From Tetracentron sinense (lineage: Eukaryota > Streptophyta > Magnoliopsida > Trochodendrales > Trochodendraceae): DNA of 64,000 bases. The stretch covers positions 28,154,445 to 28,218,444 of the forward strand of contig CM026570.1 in the NCBI GenBank assembly GCA_015143295.1, read 5' to 3'. Below the pieces are notes generated by a model, which had not been told where the DNA came from, did no database searches, and saw nothing but the letters and a program-made list of their open reading frames with translations. Position numbers and translations under genes: made by a program. This document shows positions 1-10,310 of this stretch, in pieces; the first letter of the stretch is position 1; each line of letters opens with the position of its first letter.

Positions 1-1411
1 CAATCAAAATCCGGGTGTGATTGGTCACCCACAAATAGAACCCTCGATTTCAAAGAAAATCGAGATTGGGCCCGGGTATTCTCTTATGAATTGGGGAAGG
101 TGTTAGGCACCCCACCTCATCCGTCGAATGACGGTTACCTCTTAATTTTCTCCATTAAATTAATTTAAAATTATTTTCTCTTCTTTGTTTGCCCCTTTTT
201 ATTATTTCGAAATTGGAAAGCCACCCCTCCTCGACCGAGTTAGAGTGATTTTCTCTCTACTTGAGCAGCAAAACCCCTTTTCCCTAAATCGGTGAATAGT
301 CACGCTCTCTCCTCGACCGAGTTAAGAGGGACCCCACCTATGTTTGGGTGGAAAAGGGATAAAAAACTACTAACAATAACCAAGAAGACTGAAATAAAGA
401 GGTCGAAGATCTGGTCTTCCGGCCCTTTCCTTCACCCGGATTTCCTCTTCCGCACAACCGTGTAGAGGAAAATCCCCGAGCTACTAAGAGAAAGTGAGGG
501 AAGAAGAGACTTGGACGGGTAGAAGTAGAGGATGGGGATGTAGCATACCTTTTCCCTTTTTATATGCTCCAAGTGTTTGAAGAGAAGAGAATGATTCGAC
601 GAGATCCGAACTCCGATGGTTTTTCCCCAAAGTTGGTGAAGATCAATCTTAAGTTGATAGCTTGATGGCTGGAATTTCTGGACTTAGGGGATTCTAAGCT
701 TGCTTTCCTAGTCTAGGGGTCTCCAAAGGTTAGGGGTTTTCAAATATTCAAAAGTTCTTCTCAAGGCTCAAGGTTGCAAGTTTCAAAGTTCTCCCTAGAT
801 TTTTCCAGATTTTAAAGGTGAGGAATGGGTTGGGGTGAGGCTCCTTTTATGGGGTGAAAAATAGGGTTCTCGCTCTTTCTGGCTGATGTGGGACTAAAAA
901 TAATCCAAAACCCAAAAAAAATGAAAAGACATGCAAACCGAAGACGGAATTAGGGTTTCCGTACCACGCCTTCTTAAAAGCAGCGGAAAGGATTTTGGAC
1001 AAAACAAAGAATCACGCCTTTTTAAAAGTCGCAGGATCAAAATTTCACTAAAAACTGGTCCGAGCTGTTTCAAAAGCCGTGGTATCAAATTTGCACTAAA
1101 AACGAGTCTGAGCTGTTTCAAAAGGTGCGGGAACAAATTTGCACTGAAAATGGGACCGAGCTGTTTCAAAAGGCGCGGAAAGGATTTTGGACAAAAAAAA
1201 GAACCGCGCCCTTTAAAATGGCGCTGGACATTTTCAAAATTGAAACAGGCCCTTCCACTTGGGCTTTGGCTGATTAGGCTCCGGTTTAACTGGGGCTTCC
1301 CTTTTATCTTTGACCTTGGATATATTGGAGTCCGAATCTAATCTTGGAGTTCACCATTCGATGCTAGGAGCTAAAAAAAGGATTGGGGCGTGCAAAAATG
1401 GGGTGTCTACA
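1..1411 (-). mobile_element. 3' LTR of Tat/Ogre-like element T1 (cut by window edge)
   Basis: Read on the minus strand it begins TGTAGACACCCC at 1411, directly after a purine tract, so this is a 3' LTR running off the left edge. The same sequence recurs at 1558-3051 (opposite orientation), 6224-6592 (stump) and 12283-13614. It holds about three ~48-bp units around 1045-1190 (core GAGCTGTTTCAAAAG). The TATA position near 846-852 is mutated (CATAAAAGG). Assignment to Tat/Ogre rests on the attached gag and the tRNA-Arg-like primer site seen in sister copies. Confidence 0.8.
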
Positions 1412-1430
1412 GCTGCCCCTCTTTGCCGGA
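1412..1430 (-). other. Polypurine tract of T1
   Basis: On the minus strand this reads as a purine-rich tract, GCAAAGAGGGGCAGC, immediately before the LTR start at 1411. This is the normal place for the plus-strand primer of an LTR retrotransposon, and it fixes the orientation of T1. Confidence 0.7.
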
Positions 1431-1557
1431 TTTGCTTGCAAAGAACGACAAAGAAGAATAGACATAAGCCCATTTTTGCACTTGAAAGCTAATGTGTGCA
1501 TCCTTGATTGAGTCAAACATTTTTCACAAATAATTTTTTTCAAAATTGTTTAAAAGC
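1431..1557 (-). mobile_element. Short internal 3' remnant of T1
   Basis: About 130 bases lie between the T1 polypurine tract and the oppositely oriented LTR at 1558. No coding signal is visible. By position it is the last part of T1's internal region, left of the T2 insertion. Confidence 0.5.
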
Positions 1558-1798
1558 TTTAGACACCCCATTTTTGTATGCCCCAATCCTTTTTTTAGCT
1601 CCAAGCATCGAATGGTGAACTCCAAGATGAGATCCAGACTCCAATATATCCAAGGTCAAAGATAAAAGTGAAGCCCCAGTCAAACCCGAGCCTAAATCAG
1701 CCAAAGCCCAAGTGGAAGGGCCTGTTTCAATGTTGAAAATGTCTAGTGCCCTTATAAAGGGCAGGGTTCTTTTTTTTGTCCAAAATCCTTTCCGCGCC

Positions 1799-1942
1799 TT
1801 TTGAAACAGCTCGGTCCAGTTTTTAGTGCAAATTTGTTTCCGCACCTTTTGAAACAGCTCGGACCCGTTTTTAGTGCAAATTTGATCCCGTGGCTTTTGA
1901 AACAGCTCGGACTCAGTTTTAGTGAAATTTTGATCCCACGGC
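1799..1942 (+). repeat. 48-bp tandem repeats in Tat-type LTR
   Basis: Three units start near 1799, 1847 and 1895, each beginning TTTTGAAACAGCTCGG and containing TTTTTAGTGCAAATTTG. A fourth, divergent unit follows. They lie upstream of the TATA box, so in U3. The equivalent array is at about 1045-1190, and at 13259-13380 where one block has been deleted. Confidence 0.75.
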
Positions 1943-2116
1943 TTTTAAAAAGGCACGATTCTTTGTTTTGTCCAAAATCCTTTCCGCGGCTTTTAAGAAG
2001 GCGCGGTACGGAAACCTTAATTCCGTCTTCGGTTTGCATGTCACTTCGTTTTTTGGGGTTTTCGATTATTTTTAGTCCCACATCGGCTAGAAAGAGCGAG
2101 AACCCTATTTTTCACC

Positions 2117-2126
2117 CTATAAAAGG
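2117..2126 (+). promoter_or_regulatory. TATA box of T2 LTR
   Basis: CTATAAAAGG, followed by a C-rich start region. The same box occurs on the minus strand at 13204-13215 in the T3 LTR, supporting it as the LTR promoter. Confidence 0.6.
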
Positions 2127-3053
2127 AGCCTCACCCCAACCCATTCCTCACCTTTGAAATCTGGAAAAATCTAGGGAGAACTTTGAAACTTGCAACCTTG
2201 AGCCTTGAGAAGAACTTTTGAATCTCTGAAAACCCCTAACCTTTGGAGACCCTAGACTAGGAAAGCAAACTTAGAATCCCCTAAGTCTAGAAATTCTAGC
2301 CATCAAGCTATCAACTTAAGATTGATCTTCACCAACTTTGGGGAAAAACCATCGAAGTTCGGATCTCGTCGAATCATTCTCTTCTCTTCAAACACTTGGA
2401 GCATATAAAAAGGGAAAAGGTATGCTACATCCCCATCCTCTACTTCTACCCGTCCAAGTCTCTTCTTCCCTCACTTTCTCTTAGTAGCTCGGGGATTTCC
2501 CTCTACACAGCTGTGCGGAAAAGGAAATCCGGGTGAAGGAAAGGGCCGGAAGACCAAATCTTCGACTTCTTTATTTCAGTCTTCTTGGTTATTGTTAGTA
2601 GTTTTTTATCTCTTTTTCACCCAAACATAGGCGGGGTCCCTCTTAACTCGGCCGAGGAGAGAGTGTGACTGTTCACCGATTTAGGGAAAAGGGGTTTTGT
2701 TGGGCAAGTAGAGAGAAAATCACCCTAACTCGGTTGAGGAGGGGTGACTTTCCAATTTTGAAATAATAAAAAGGGGCAAACAAAGAAGAGAAAATAATTT
2801 TAAATTAATTTAATGGAGAAAATTAAGAGGTAACCATCATTCAACGGATGAGGTGGGGTGCCTAACACCTTCCCCAATTCATAAGAGAATCCCCGGGCCC
2901 AATCTCGATTTTCTTTTAAATCGAGGGTTCTATTTGTGGGTAACCAATCACACCTGGATTTTGATTGGTGGCGACTCTAACGATCTTGGCTTCTCATCAG
3001 TTGAAAAACACGGATGTGGGGAGGAGATCGACCTGGGCCGGTTATCGCACAGC

Positions 3054-3070
3054 TAGCGACTCTGCTGTGA
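3054..3070 (+). other. Primer-binding site of T2 (tRNA-Arg-like)
   Basis: TAGCGACTCTGCTGTGA, a mutated form of TGGCGACTCTGCTGGGGA seen next to the T3 LTR. The TGGCGACTC core is what I expect opposite a plant tRNA-Arg 3' end, as used by Ogre/Tat elements. The tRNA assignment is from memory and not checked. Confidence 0.55.
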
Positions 3071-3310
3071 AATCATCATCTTCTTTAAGCTCGTGTCATC
3101 ATGTTTTGACTTTCATCATGGAGTTGCACCGCTCGAACATATTTCAATTCTCTGCTTCGGGTTTACCATTCACCTGTGGTCTGCATGTCTCCACATTAGC
3201 TAGCTGTCTAGAAGTGAGCTGGATTTTGATGGTCACCATCTTGGGTCTCTCCTTTTAACTTAACCTTTTGGATTCAGATTCTCCTACATTGGTCTTAACT
3301 CTTAATGCCT
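3071..3310 (+). mobile_element. Leader remnant of T2
   Basis: Non-coding sequence after the T2 primer site. Around 3310 the sequence changes to the minus-strand T1 gag-side region. The exact junction is not resolved. Confidence 0.4.
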
Positions 3311-3761
3311 TTCTCATGATGATCCAGAAAAATCTGAGATTTCTTTAGAGGATCCCTTATACCCATTTTCATTTATTTCAGTCAAATTCTTTCCATCATA
3401 TTTTTTCAAAGGTTTTTTTTTTTTTTGAAATAGCCTAGTAAAAAAAATACAATTTTTTTTTTTTTTTCTTTCATTTTTTTTTTTTTTTCTTTCATTTTTT
3501 TTTGTTTTTTTGTTTTTGTTTTTTTTATAAAAAGAGTTGCCTCCTAAATTAATACCACCCGAGGCCGAAGGCCTATCCTCGGGTGGTAACCAAACATCTA
3601 ATGAAACTTTGCTTTCTGGAGACCATTGAGGTATGTTCAAGCTTGCACCACAGAATGGGAGTCATCTCCCAATTCATCATCTTTTCATTTGCCCTCAAAG
3701 GGTAGATTGAATTTTCATTACCTGCACAAGAGAAAATACCAGATTGGTCTGAACCTTCTTT
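3311..3761 (-). pseudogene. T1 region downstream of gag, with T/A tracts
   Basis: Minus-strand coding remnant continuing beyond gag. One readable stretch contains IPQWSPESKVSLDVWLPPED. It is broken by long T runs (3413-3535) that read as Lys/Asn-rich junk on the minus strand. The T runs are internal to the element and have no target duplication, so I do not read them as a retroposon tail. No protease or RT of T1 survives in the window. Confidence 0.45.
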
Positions 3762-5862
3762 CTAACCTTTCTGACCTTCATCCCAGTCCTCTTCGGATGC
3801 TTTTCCTTGTGGACCCATTTGTTCAAAGAAGAAATGCTCTATTTTCTTAACCGGCTCGAGGATGTCCTCTATAGATCCATTGATAATTTTGTACCCTTTT
3901 GCTTTTTCAGATTCTTTTCTTTCATCTTCTCTCCGTCTTTCTCTCTTTTCTCTCCCATCATCTCTTTCTTCTTCTTCTCCCTCATCCACTCTTTTTTCTT
4001 CTCTCTCAATCCCTGTATCTTTCTTTACTCTCTCAGCCTCTCTTTCATTCTTTTTTCTCTCGACCTCTTCTTCTTTCTTTTCTCTCTCGGCCTCTTTTCC
4101 TTTCTCACCTTCTTTTTCTCTCTCTTCCCCATCTTCTCTGATTCTCTCATTTTCCTTGGTCGAGTCCGATTTACAAGCATGTCTGCACTTACTGAAATCT
4201 TTGATCTCGACTACTACCCCTCCTGGGACTTCATTCCTCATTGGTTGGATATTGTTGCAATCGAAGGGAGCCCTTTTCAATTCTATTGGGAGTTGTGGAG
4301 TAAGCCGACTCAGCATGATAGGTTGTGGGACGGGAGTTTGGTTGGATGGAGGAATATGCCAATCAAGAATAACTGGTCATGGGTTTGGAGTTTGATTAAG
4401 TGGAGGGGTAGGCCAATCAAGCACAACAGATTGTGGGGCGGGAGTTTGGTTGGATGGAGGGGTAGGCTAGTCAAGCACAACAGGTCGTGGAGTTGGAGTT
4501 TGGTTGGATGGAGGGATAGGCCAATCAAGCACTACTTGTCGTGGTGTGGGATTGGATGAAATAACGACGAGGGAGGGTCGGCTCAAGACAACAGGCTGTT
4601 GTTGAACTAATGGTTGCTGTTTGGATATGGTGTTGGAGATAGGGGAGACTTGACTCTTGTTCAAATGAGCTTGAAATCGGGCTGGAGATGGAGACGGGCC
4701 AACATTGCACCCTTCCATGTCTATGACATTGATTGCCCGAGAGGTAGTTGTGATGTCTTCATCATACATCGAGAGCGAATTTTGACTCTGATTTATGCAT
4801 TGTTGCTATTGTTGAGGCATTTCCACTTGAGTGGGTTGCATGTATCCTTCCGCTGTTACTGATAGTTGAGGCTGAGAGTGCACCTAAAATGGTTAAGAGT
4901 CCCCCTCATATGCTTTTGTTGGGGCAGAGTTCTCACTACCATGATAGTACATTACCTTCTGAAAAGTTGTACAGTCCATAATTCTCCTAGTTCTGACCCC
5001 TTCATCAATGTCATCTCCATACCGGACAATAGTTGCGAAGCTCGACTTTGTTTGTGTCACTAGGTGCTCGTAATACGGGGTTTTCAACGTTGAAATGAAA
5101 GTACTGACCATCTCCTCTTCCATCATGGGAGGCCTGATCTTGGCGGCTGTATCGCGCCACCAGTATGCATGTTCGCTGAATGATTCTGGTGTCTTCCTCT
5201 CCATTTTGAGGTGATCTAACCAGGTGGGAGTTACCTCCATATTGTACCGATATCGAGCCACAAACATTTCTGCTAGGTTCATCCAGCACTTGATTTTGGA
5301 GTGATCAAGTTCTGCAAACCATTGGAGAGCTCCTCCTGATAGACTCATTTGAAAAATTTGCAACATCAGCTGCTCATTCTTCCCGTATATCCCCAAGGTA
5401 CCTCCATAGAGTTTTAAATGTGCCATAGGACAGCCCTGGCCATTGTACTTGTTGAACTTGGGAATCTCAAAATTTGGCGGGAGACTTCACACGGAATATA
5501 GGCAGAGATCGTCAATACCAATCTTGGAAAAGGGGTTGGAGCCTTTGACCGATCTCAGATCTTTTGCAAGATTTTCTACCTGTGTAGCTAGCGCACTCTT
5601 GGGTCTCTCATGACGCCATTCTTCTTTTTTTCCAAGGTAAACCGGTTTTACTTGATGTACATCAGATGTTCCAAGGATCTCTGGTCCCTTGCTCTAGTCC
5701 AAGAGTCGTTGCGCCATGAGTTGCATTTTTTGAAGAATTCTTTTCAAATCAGTGAAGTCAGCCCTGCTTTCTTGCCAAAATCTCGCTCGAACGGGACCTT
5801 TGCCTTCTTCCATCCCGAGTATGTTTTGTCTAGACCTCAGTAAAAAGGGGCTCTTGATAAGC
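3762..5862 (-). pseudogene. Decayed gag of Tat/Ogre-like element T1
   Basis: Reads right to left in essentially one frame with scattered stops. From the N-terminus: a helical segment (about 5800-5690); then a region with LATQVENLAKDLRSVKG, GIDDLCLY and LPPNF; then the capsid-like core AHLKLYGGTLGIYGKN and GALQWFAELDHSKIKCW, with RPPMMEEEMVSTF (5426-4893); then a Gln/Pro-rich linker with VVLDWP repeats (4338-4553); then a very charged Glu/Lys/Arg segment (about 4180-3890). The T3 gag at 6593-8520 is clearly homologous across the core but lacks the charged segment. Gag would form the particle and package RNA. In-frame stops (for example in LYSV*SLPP and VVLD*PTPP) make it non-functional. Confidence 0.8.
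4338..4553 (-). repeat. 54-bp repeats encoding VVLDWPxPPSNQTP motifs in T1 gag
   Basis: Four 54-bp units. On the minus strand each encodes 18 residues of the type PVVLDWPTPPSNQTP. T3 gag has a looser version (PIVFDWPTP, VVFDWPSP, LIVFDWPTP) at about 6730-6895. The repeats preserve the reading frame. Confidence 0.8.
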
Positions 5863-6223
5863 TGAGTCAATGCAGATGATACTTCCTTCCCTGGAGCTGT
5901 GATGAATAACTTGAAAACCAAAGAGATCAAATATAGAAAAAATCCCTGATGATGGACACTTCTGTTGGTGGGAAACTTTCCTCTAGCTAAAATTTTGATT
6001 CGATTCGATTTTTTTTTTTTCAAAAGTGAGTCAAAGCTAACCTGTAAAGTCTAGGGGAAGGGGTAAAAATAAAACGGGAAAGAGGGATGAGAAGCTAGAC
6101 TTGTTGAAAACCATAACTGGCATCAGGGGCAAAAAAGGCACAAAAAAAAAGGAAAAAAGAAATCAGCTGCAACAGTCAATTTTTCATCAGACAAAGAAGA
6201 TCTTCCTCCGCAGAGTCGCCAAT
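5863..6223 (-). mobile_element. T1 leader with primer-binding site
   Basis: Non-coding sequence between gag and the LTR stump. The primer site is at 6204-6221 (minus strand TGGCGACTCTGCGGAGG), two bases from the LTR end at 6224. Unlike T3, there is no tandem array in this leader. Confidence 0.6.
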
Positions 6224-6592
6224 TGTGCGATAGCCGGCCCGGGTCAATCTCCTCCCCACATCCGTGTTTTTCAACCGATGAGAAGCCGAAATCATTATAG
6301 TCGCCACCAATCAAAATCCGGGTGTGATTGGTCACCTACAAATAAAACCCTCGATTTAAAAGAAAATCAAGATTGGGCCCAGGGATTCTCTTATAAGTTG
6401 GGGAAGGTGTTAGGCATCCCACCTCATTCGTCGAGTGACGGTTAGCTCTTAATTTTCTCCATTAAATTAATTTAAAATTATTTTCCCTTCTTTGTTTCTC
6501 TTTTTATTATTTCGAGATTGGAAAGCCACCCCTCCTCGACCGAGTTAGGGTAATTTTCTCTCTACTTGAGCAGCAAAGCCCATTTTCCCTTG
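6224..6592 (-). mobile_element. 5' LTR stump of T1
   Basis: The 3' ~370 bp of the Tat-type LTR, matching 12283-12650. Homology stops at about 6592, where T3 gag sequence begins abruptly. The upstream part of this LTR, including its promoter, is missing. Confidence 0.75.
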
Positions 6593-8520
6593 ACCTTCGA
6601 CGAGTCAGATTTATAGACCTGCCCATACCATTCAAGAATGTCAACATCAGCAATTGTTCCCTTGGCCTCTCCTCTTTTTAGCTGGCAGATGTTGTTGTAG
6701 TTAAACGGCATTCTTTTTAGATCCACAGGGGGTTTTGGAGTGGGCCAGTCAAACACAATCAGCTTGGAGGGTGTGATAGTAGGGGAAGGCCAATCGAACA
6801 CAACTGGCTTCGATGATTGGTTTGGTGGGGGAGTAGGCCAGTCGAATACAATCGGTTTGGGAGGGGTGACAGCAGGGGAAGGCGAATTGAACACAATTGG
6901 CGGCCTTTGGGCTAGAGGGTGCCGGTCATTGATGGTATTAATTGGAAGTGAAGTCTTTTTGTTGTTGAAGTAAACCCTGAATTTTGTCCCAGGTTTCTAA
7001 ATTAATTGAGAGGGATCAAAATCAAGGTCGTCCCACCCAGGGGCGTTGATGGTTCTAGAGGTAGATGCCCCGTTGTTGTTGTAAGTTGGTAGGGAGTTCT
7101 GATGGATTCCTGAGGGTGCTGGTGGAATGATGATCCTCTTGCTCTTAATTAAATCCTGGATCTTATGCTTTAGTATCCAGCATCAGTCTGTAGAATGCCC
7201 CGGGGCATTCATATGGTATTCGCAATTCTGATTTGCGTTGTAGAATCTGGAGGAGGTATCTTGCACTCCTAACTCTACTGGACTTACAGTGCCTTCTTTC
7301 AACAAAGTGCGCAATATTTCGGACGGACGAGAAGGGAGGGGGTCCAAGTGACGATACCTTCTTTGATAACCTTGATTCTGACCCTAACCCTGATTCTGGT
7401 ATTGACGCTATTGCTGTTGTTGTTGAACCGGTGCTTGGAAGTGCTGGCCATATCCTGAGTTTACCACTGGAGCTTGAAACTGGAAGGGTGCAGATTGAGC
7501 ATTTTGGGCATAAGCAACTTGTCCATATGTAGTAACAACTGTCCCAGACACTTTACTTTCTTTCCTCTTGTTACCGGTGTAGGCCTTCTTGGCAGTAGGT
7601 CCTCCATTCGCGCAGGCGTCCATGACAGTACGAAATGTAGCATGATCCATTATCTTACCCAATCTGACTCCCTCGTCAATACCTTCTCCATACTGGATAA
7701 TGGTTGCGAAGCCTTGTATCGTCTGTGTCACTAGACGATCATAATATGGAGCTTTCAATGTTGAGACAAACATACTAACCATTTCCTCCTCCATCATAGG
7801 GGGTCTCACTTTTGCAGCTGTTTCTCGCCATCTATAGGCATGCTCCCTGAACGATTCAAAAGCCTTCCTCTCCATTTTAAGGAGGTCCATCCTCGTGGGG
7901 ACTACCTCTGTGTTGTATCGATACTGTGCCACAAAACGCTCCGCCAAATCCATCCAGCACCTGATCCTTGTGTGATCAAGCTCTGAAAACCATTGGAGTG
8001 CCCCTCCGGTCAAGCTCATTTGAAAAAGTTGTAGCATCAATGCTTCATTTTTCCCATATATTCCCAAAGTACCTCCATAGAGCTTTAAGTGGGCTATAGG
8101 GCAACCTTGACCACTGTATTGCTTGAATTCTGTGATCTTGAAATTAGGAGGGAGATTCGTCACGGGGTATAGGCATAAATCATCGATGCCTATTTTAGTG
8201 AATGGATCAGACCCCTTAACCAACCTTAAGTCGTTTGTGAGCTTCTCTACCTGGGTGGCCAATGAACTTTTTGAACTTTCATGACGCTATTCCTCTTCTT
8301 CATAATGGGTCATCCTTGGATGATCCAAATAAATTGGTTGGTCCTCCATGTGTCCCAGATCATTTGGTGGGGGTGGCGGCGGTGCCCCTGCCCGCGCTTG
8401 TTTCTGGAATTTAGGTTGATCATTTGAGTCTTCAAGATTCTCTGGCATTTTGTCTAACCGAGCCATAAGCCGCTCCATCATCAAACTCAAGTTCTGAATG
8501 TTGCTCCTCATTTCGGACAA
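6593..8520 (-). pseudogene. gag of Tat/Ogre-like element T3, one frame with nonsense mutations
   Basis: The reading frame runs from MSEMRSNIQNLSLMMERLM (8520) to the junction at 6593, broken only by about five stop codons (near 8287, 7405, 7390, 7187 and 7000). Domains in order: an N-terminal coiled segment with a Pro-rich stretch; LATQVEKLTNDLRLVKG; a capsid-like core (LKLYGGTLGIYGKNEAL, GGALQWFSELDHTRIRCWM, AYRWRETAAKVRPPMM); a Gln-rich linker ending QQQQ; a knuckle-like CEYHMNAPGHSTD followed by WILKHKIQDLI; and VFDWP repeats. The core and the APGHS motif are what I know from Ogre/Tat gag. T3's protease, RT and integrase are absent: at 6593 the gag joins T1's LTR stump. Confidence 0.85.
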
Positions 8521-9370
8521 CTCAGCTTTAGTTGTATGTTTGAACTCGCTTCAGACAGGTTCGTGATCTTCTGCCATCTCAGGAGAGTTCTGCCTGAATC
8601 TTAGGAAATAGGGACTCCGGCTAGGTTGAGTTAACGAGGACAAAGCTTTCTTCCTCGGAGCTATATTGAATAGCCTGAAAATATGAAAGAAAAGAGGTTT
8701 TAACCTCTAACAAGGTTAGCCGTAGGACTTAGGGAAAAAATCACAAAGGCGGGATAGAGGGTGATCCTCTAACAAGGTTGCCCGTACGACTTAGGGGATT
8801 CTAACACAAAGGCGAGATAGAGATTTTAACCTCTAACAAGGTTGTCCGTAGGACTTAGGGGATTTTAACACAAAGGCGGGATAGAGGTTTTAACCTCTAA
8901 CAAGGTTGCCCATAGGACTTAGGGAATTTTAACACAAAGGCGGGATAGAGGTTTTAACCTCTAACAAGGTTGCCCGTAGGACTTAGGGGATTTTAACACA
9001 AAGGCGGGATAGAAGTTTTAACCTCTAACAAGGTTGCCCGTAGGACTTAGGGAATTTAAACACAAAGGCGGGATAGAGGTGTAACCTCTAACAAGGTTGC
9101 CCATAGGACTTAGGGGAAAAAGCAATGACTCAATTTTTATTTATTTTTTATTTTTTTCGAAGTCCGAAGTTTTAGCAAAAGGGAAGTTCCTCACAAATAG
9201 TGTCCATCAACAAAGACTTAAAAATTTCGAAGCCTCAACATATAACAAAGCATGGAGATAACCAAAATAGTGAACAGAGAATGTTCTAATGCCTGAGCTT
9301 GTAAGGTAGTTGCTCTGTAATATCCAGTGCGGATACCAAAGACTTATGGCACCACTCAGTTGAACATTGT
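8521..9370 (-). mobile_element. T3 5' leader, gag-proximal part
   Basis: Non-coding. Holds the 62-65 bp tandem array at 8688-9117, then an A/T-rich stretch. The rest of the leader continues at 11850 beyond solo LTR s1. Confidence 0.65.
8688..9117 (-). repeat. Seven 62-65 bp tandem repeats in T3 leader
   Basis: Units start at CCTCTAACAAGGTT near 8704, 8766, 8830, 8894, 8959, 9022 and 9085. Each contains CCGTAGGACTTAGGG and AACACAAAGGCGGGATAGAGG. Across unit borders GAGGTT and AACCTC can pair around a two-base loop. Confidence 0.85.
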
Positions 9371-10109
9371 GCAGATGTCGCGACCCAAAACCCACCCTAG
9401 GAGTTAGAGTGAACTTTGGACGACTAATCATGGCTTACATGACTTGCTTGACAAACCATCCTGCAAAAACCCACAGAGCATATACAATAGAGGACATTAT
9501 CAGCGGAAACATACTCTATCATGGCACAGCGGAAGACTAACAACCCTCTATGTATATACATACTTAAATTCAAGTTTTATACAAAAAGCAATCCATAAGA
9601 AAGTGCGGACATGCCCGCCAAAATACATAAATCTAACTCTCATTTCACCCACAGCTAATCCACTCAGAATCTACAACCACCTATTGGTAACCCTCTACGG
9701 GAGGTTCCTCCAAAGGCTCCTCGACGTACTCCTCTTCCACCCATGGACCAGGAGCACAAACATCAAATGGAGCAGCAGCTCCCTCAGAACCTGCCGACAT
9801 AAGAAGTACGGCTGAGCATGGAATACTCAGCGGGTACTAAATACTAACCAACAATTATAGCATAGAAATGGCAATACATGATCAGGAGCAATTCATATAT
9901 GTCAAACGGAAACAATTCATATCATACAAGGAAGTAAAGCAGTTTATAATCATGCTTGTAATTTGTAGAAAGCCGATAAATCCTCTTGAAAATATCGTGC
10001 ACTTGACTTGACTTGAAATCTCTTTTCGTACTTGAAAGCTTGTCTTGTCTATCTAGCTTGATTCTTGTATGTCGTGTCATGTCATGCATGCTTGCTTGTG
10101 ATCATGTAA

Positions 10110-10310
10110 CTTGTGAGATGCACTTGTGAGAAGCACTTGTGAGATGCCTTGAGAGGGAAGGGAGACCCTTCTTTATGCAATGCACTTGCGAGGGAAGGGA
10201 GACCCTTCTTTATGATATGTATGTACTTGCGAGGGAAAGGAGGCCCTTCTTCATGATATGCACTTGTGAGTGAGGGGAGACCCCTCGAGGAATGTTGGTT
10301 CTTGTCTTCT
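10110..10310 (-). repeat. Degenerate tandem repeats in s1
   Basis: Units share ACTTGCGAGGGAAGGGAGACC and CCTTCTTTATGATATG at ~55-bp spacing. A homologous array is in the K2 LTR (46800-46990). Confidence 0.7.

Larger units (their letters stand above)
1558..3051 (+). mobile_element. 5' LTR of Tat/Ogre-like element T2, plus strand
   Basis: Same LTR family as 1-1411 but inverted. It starts with a mutated TGT (TTTAGACACCCC at 1558) and ends ATCGCACA at 3051, followed two bases later by a primer-binding site. Because a primer site follows, this is the 5' LTR of an element and not a solo LTR. Length is about 1.49 kb. It includes 48-bp repeats (1799-1942), a TATA box (2117-2126) and a likely leader start after it. 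Little of the T2 body remains. Confidence 0.8.

Noticed and set aside
3413..3535. Long T runs as the poly(A) tail of a LINE or SINE
   Set aside because: No target duplication, no adjacent retroposon body, and the runs lie inside the T1 remnant.
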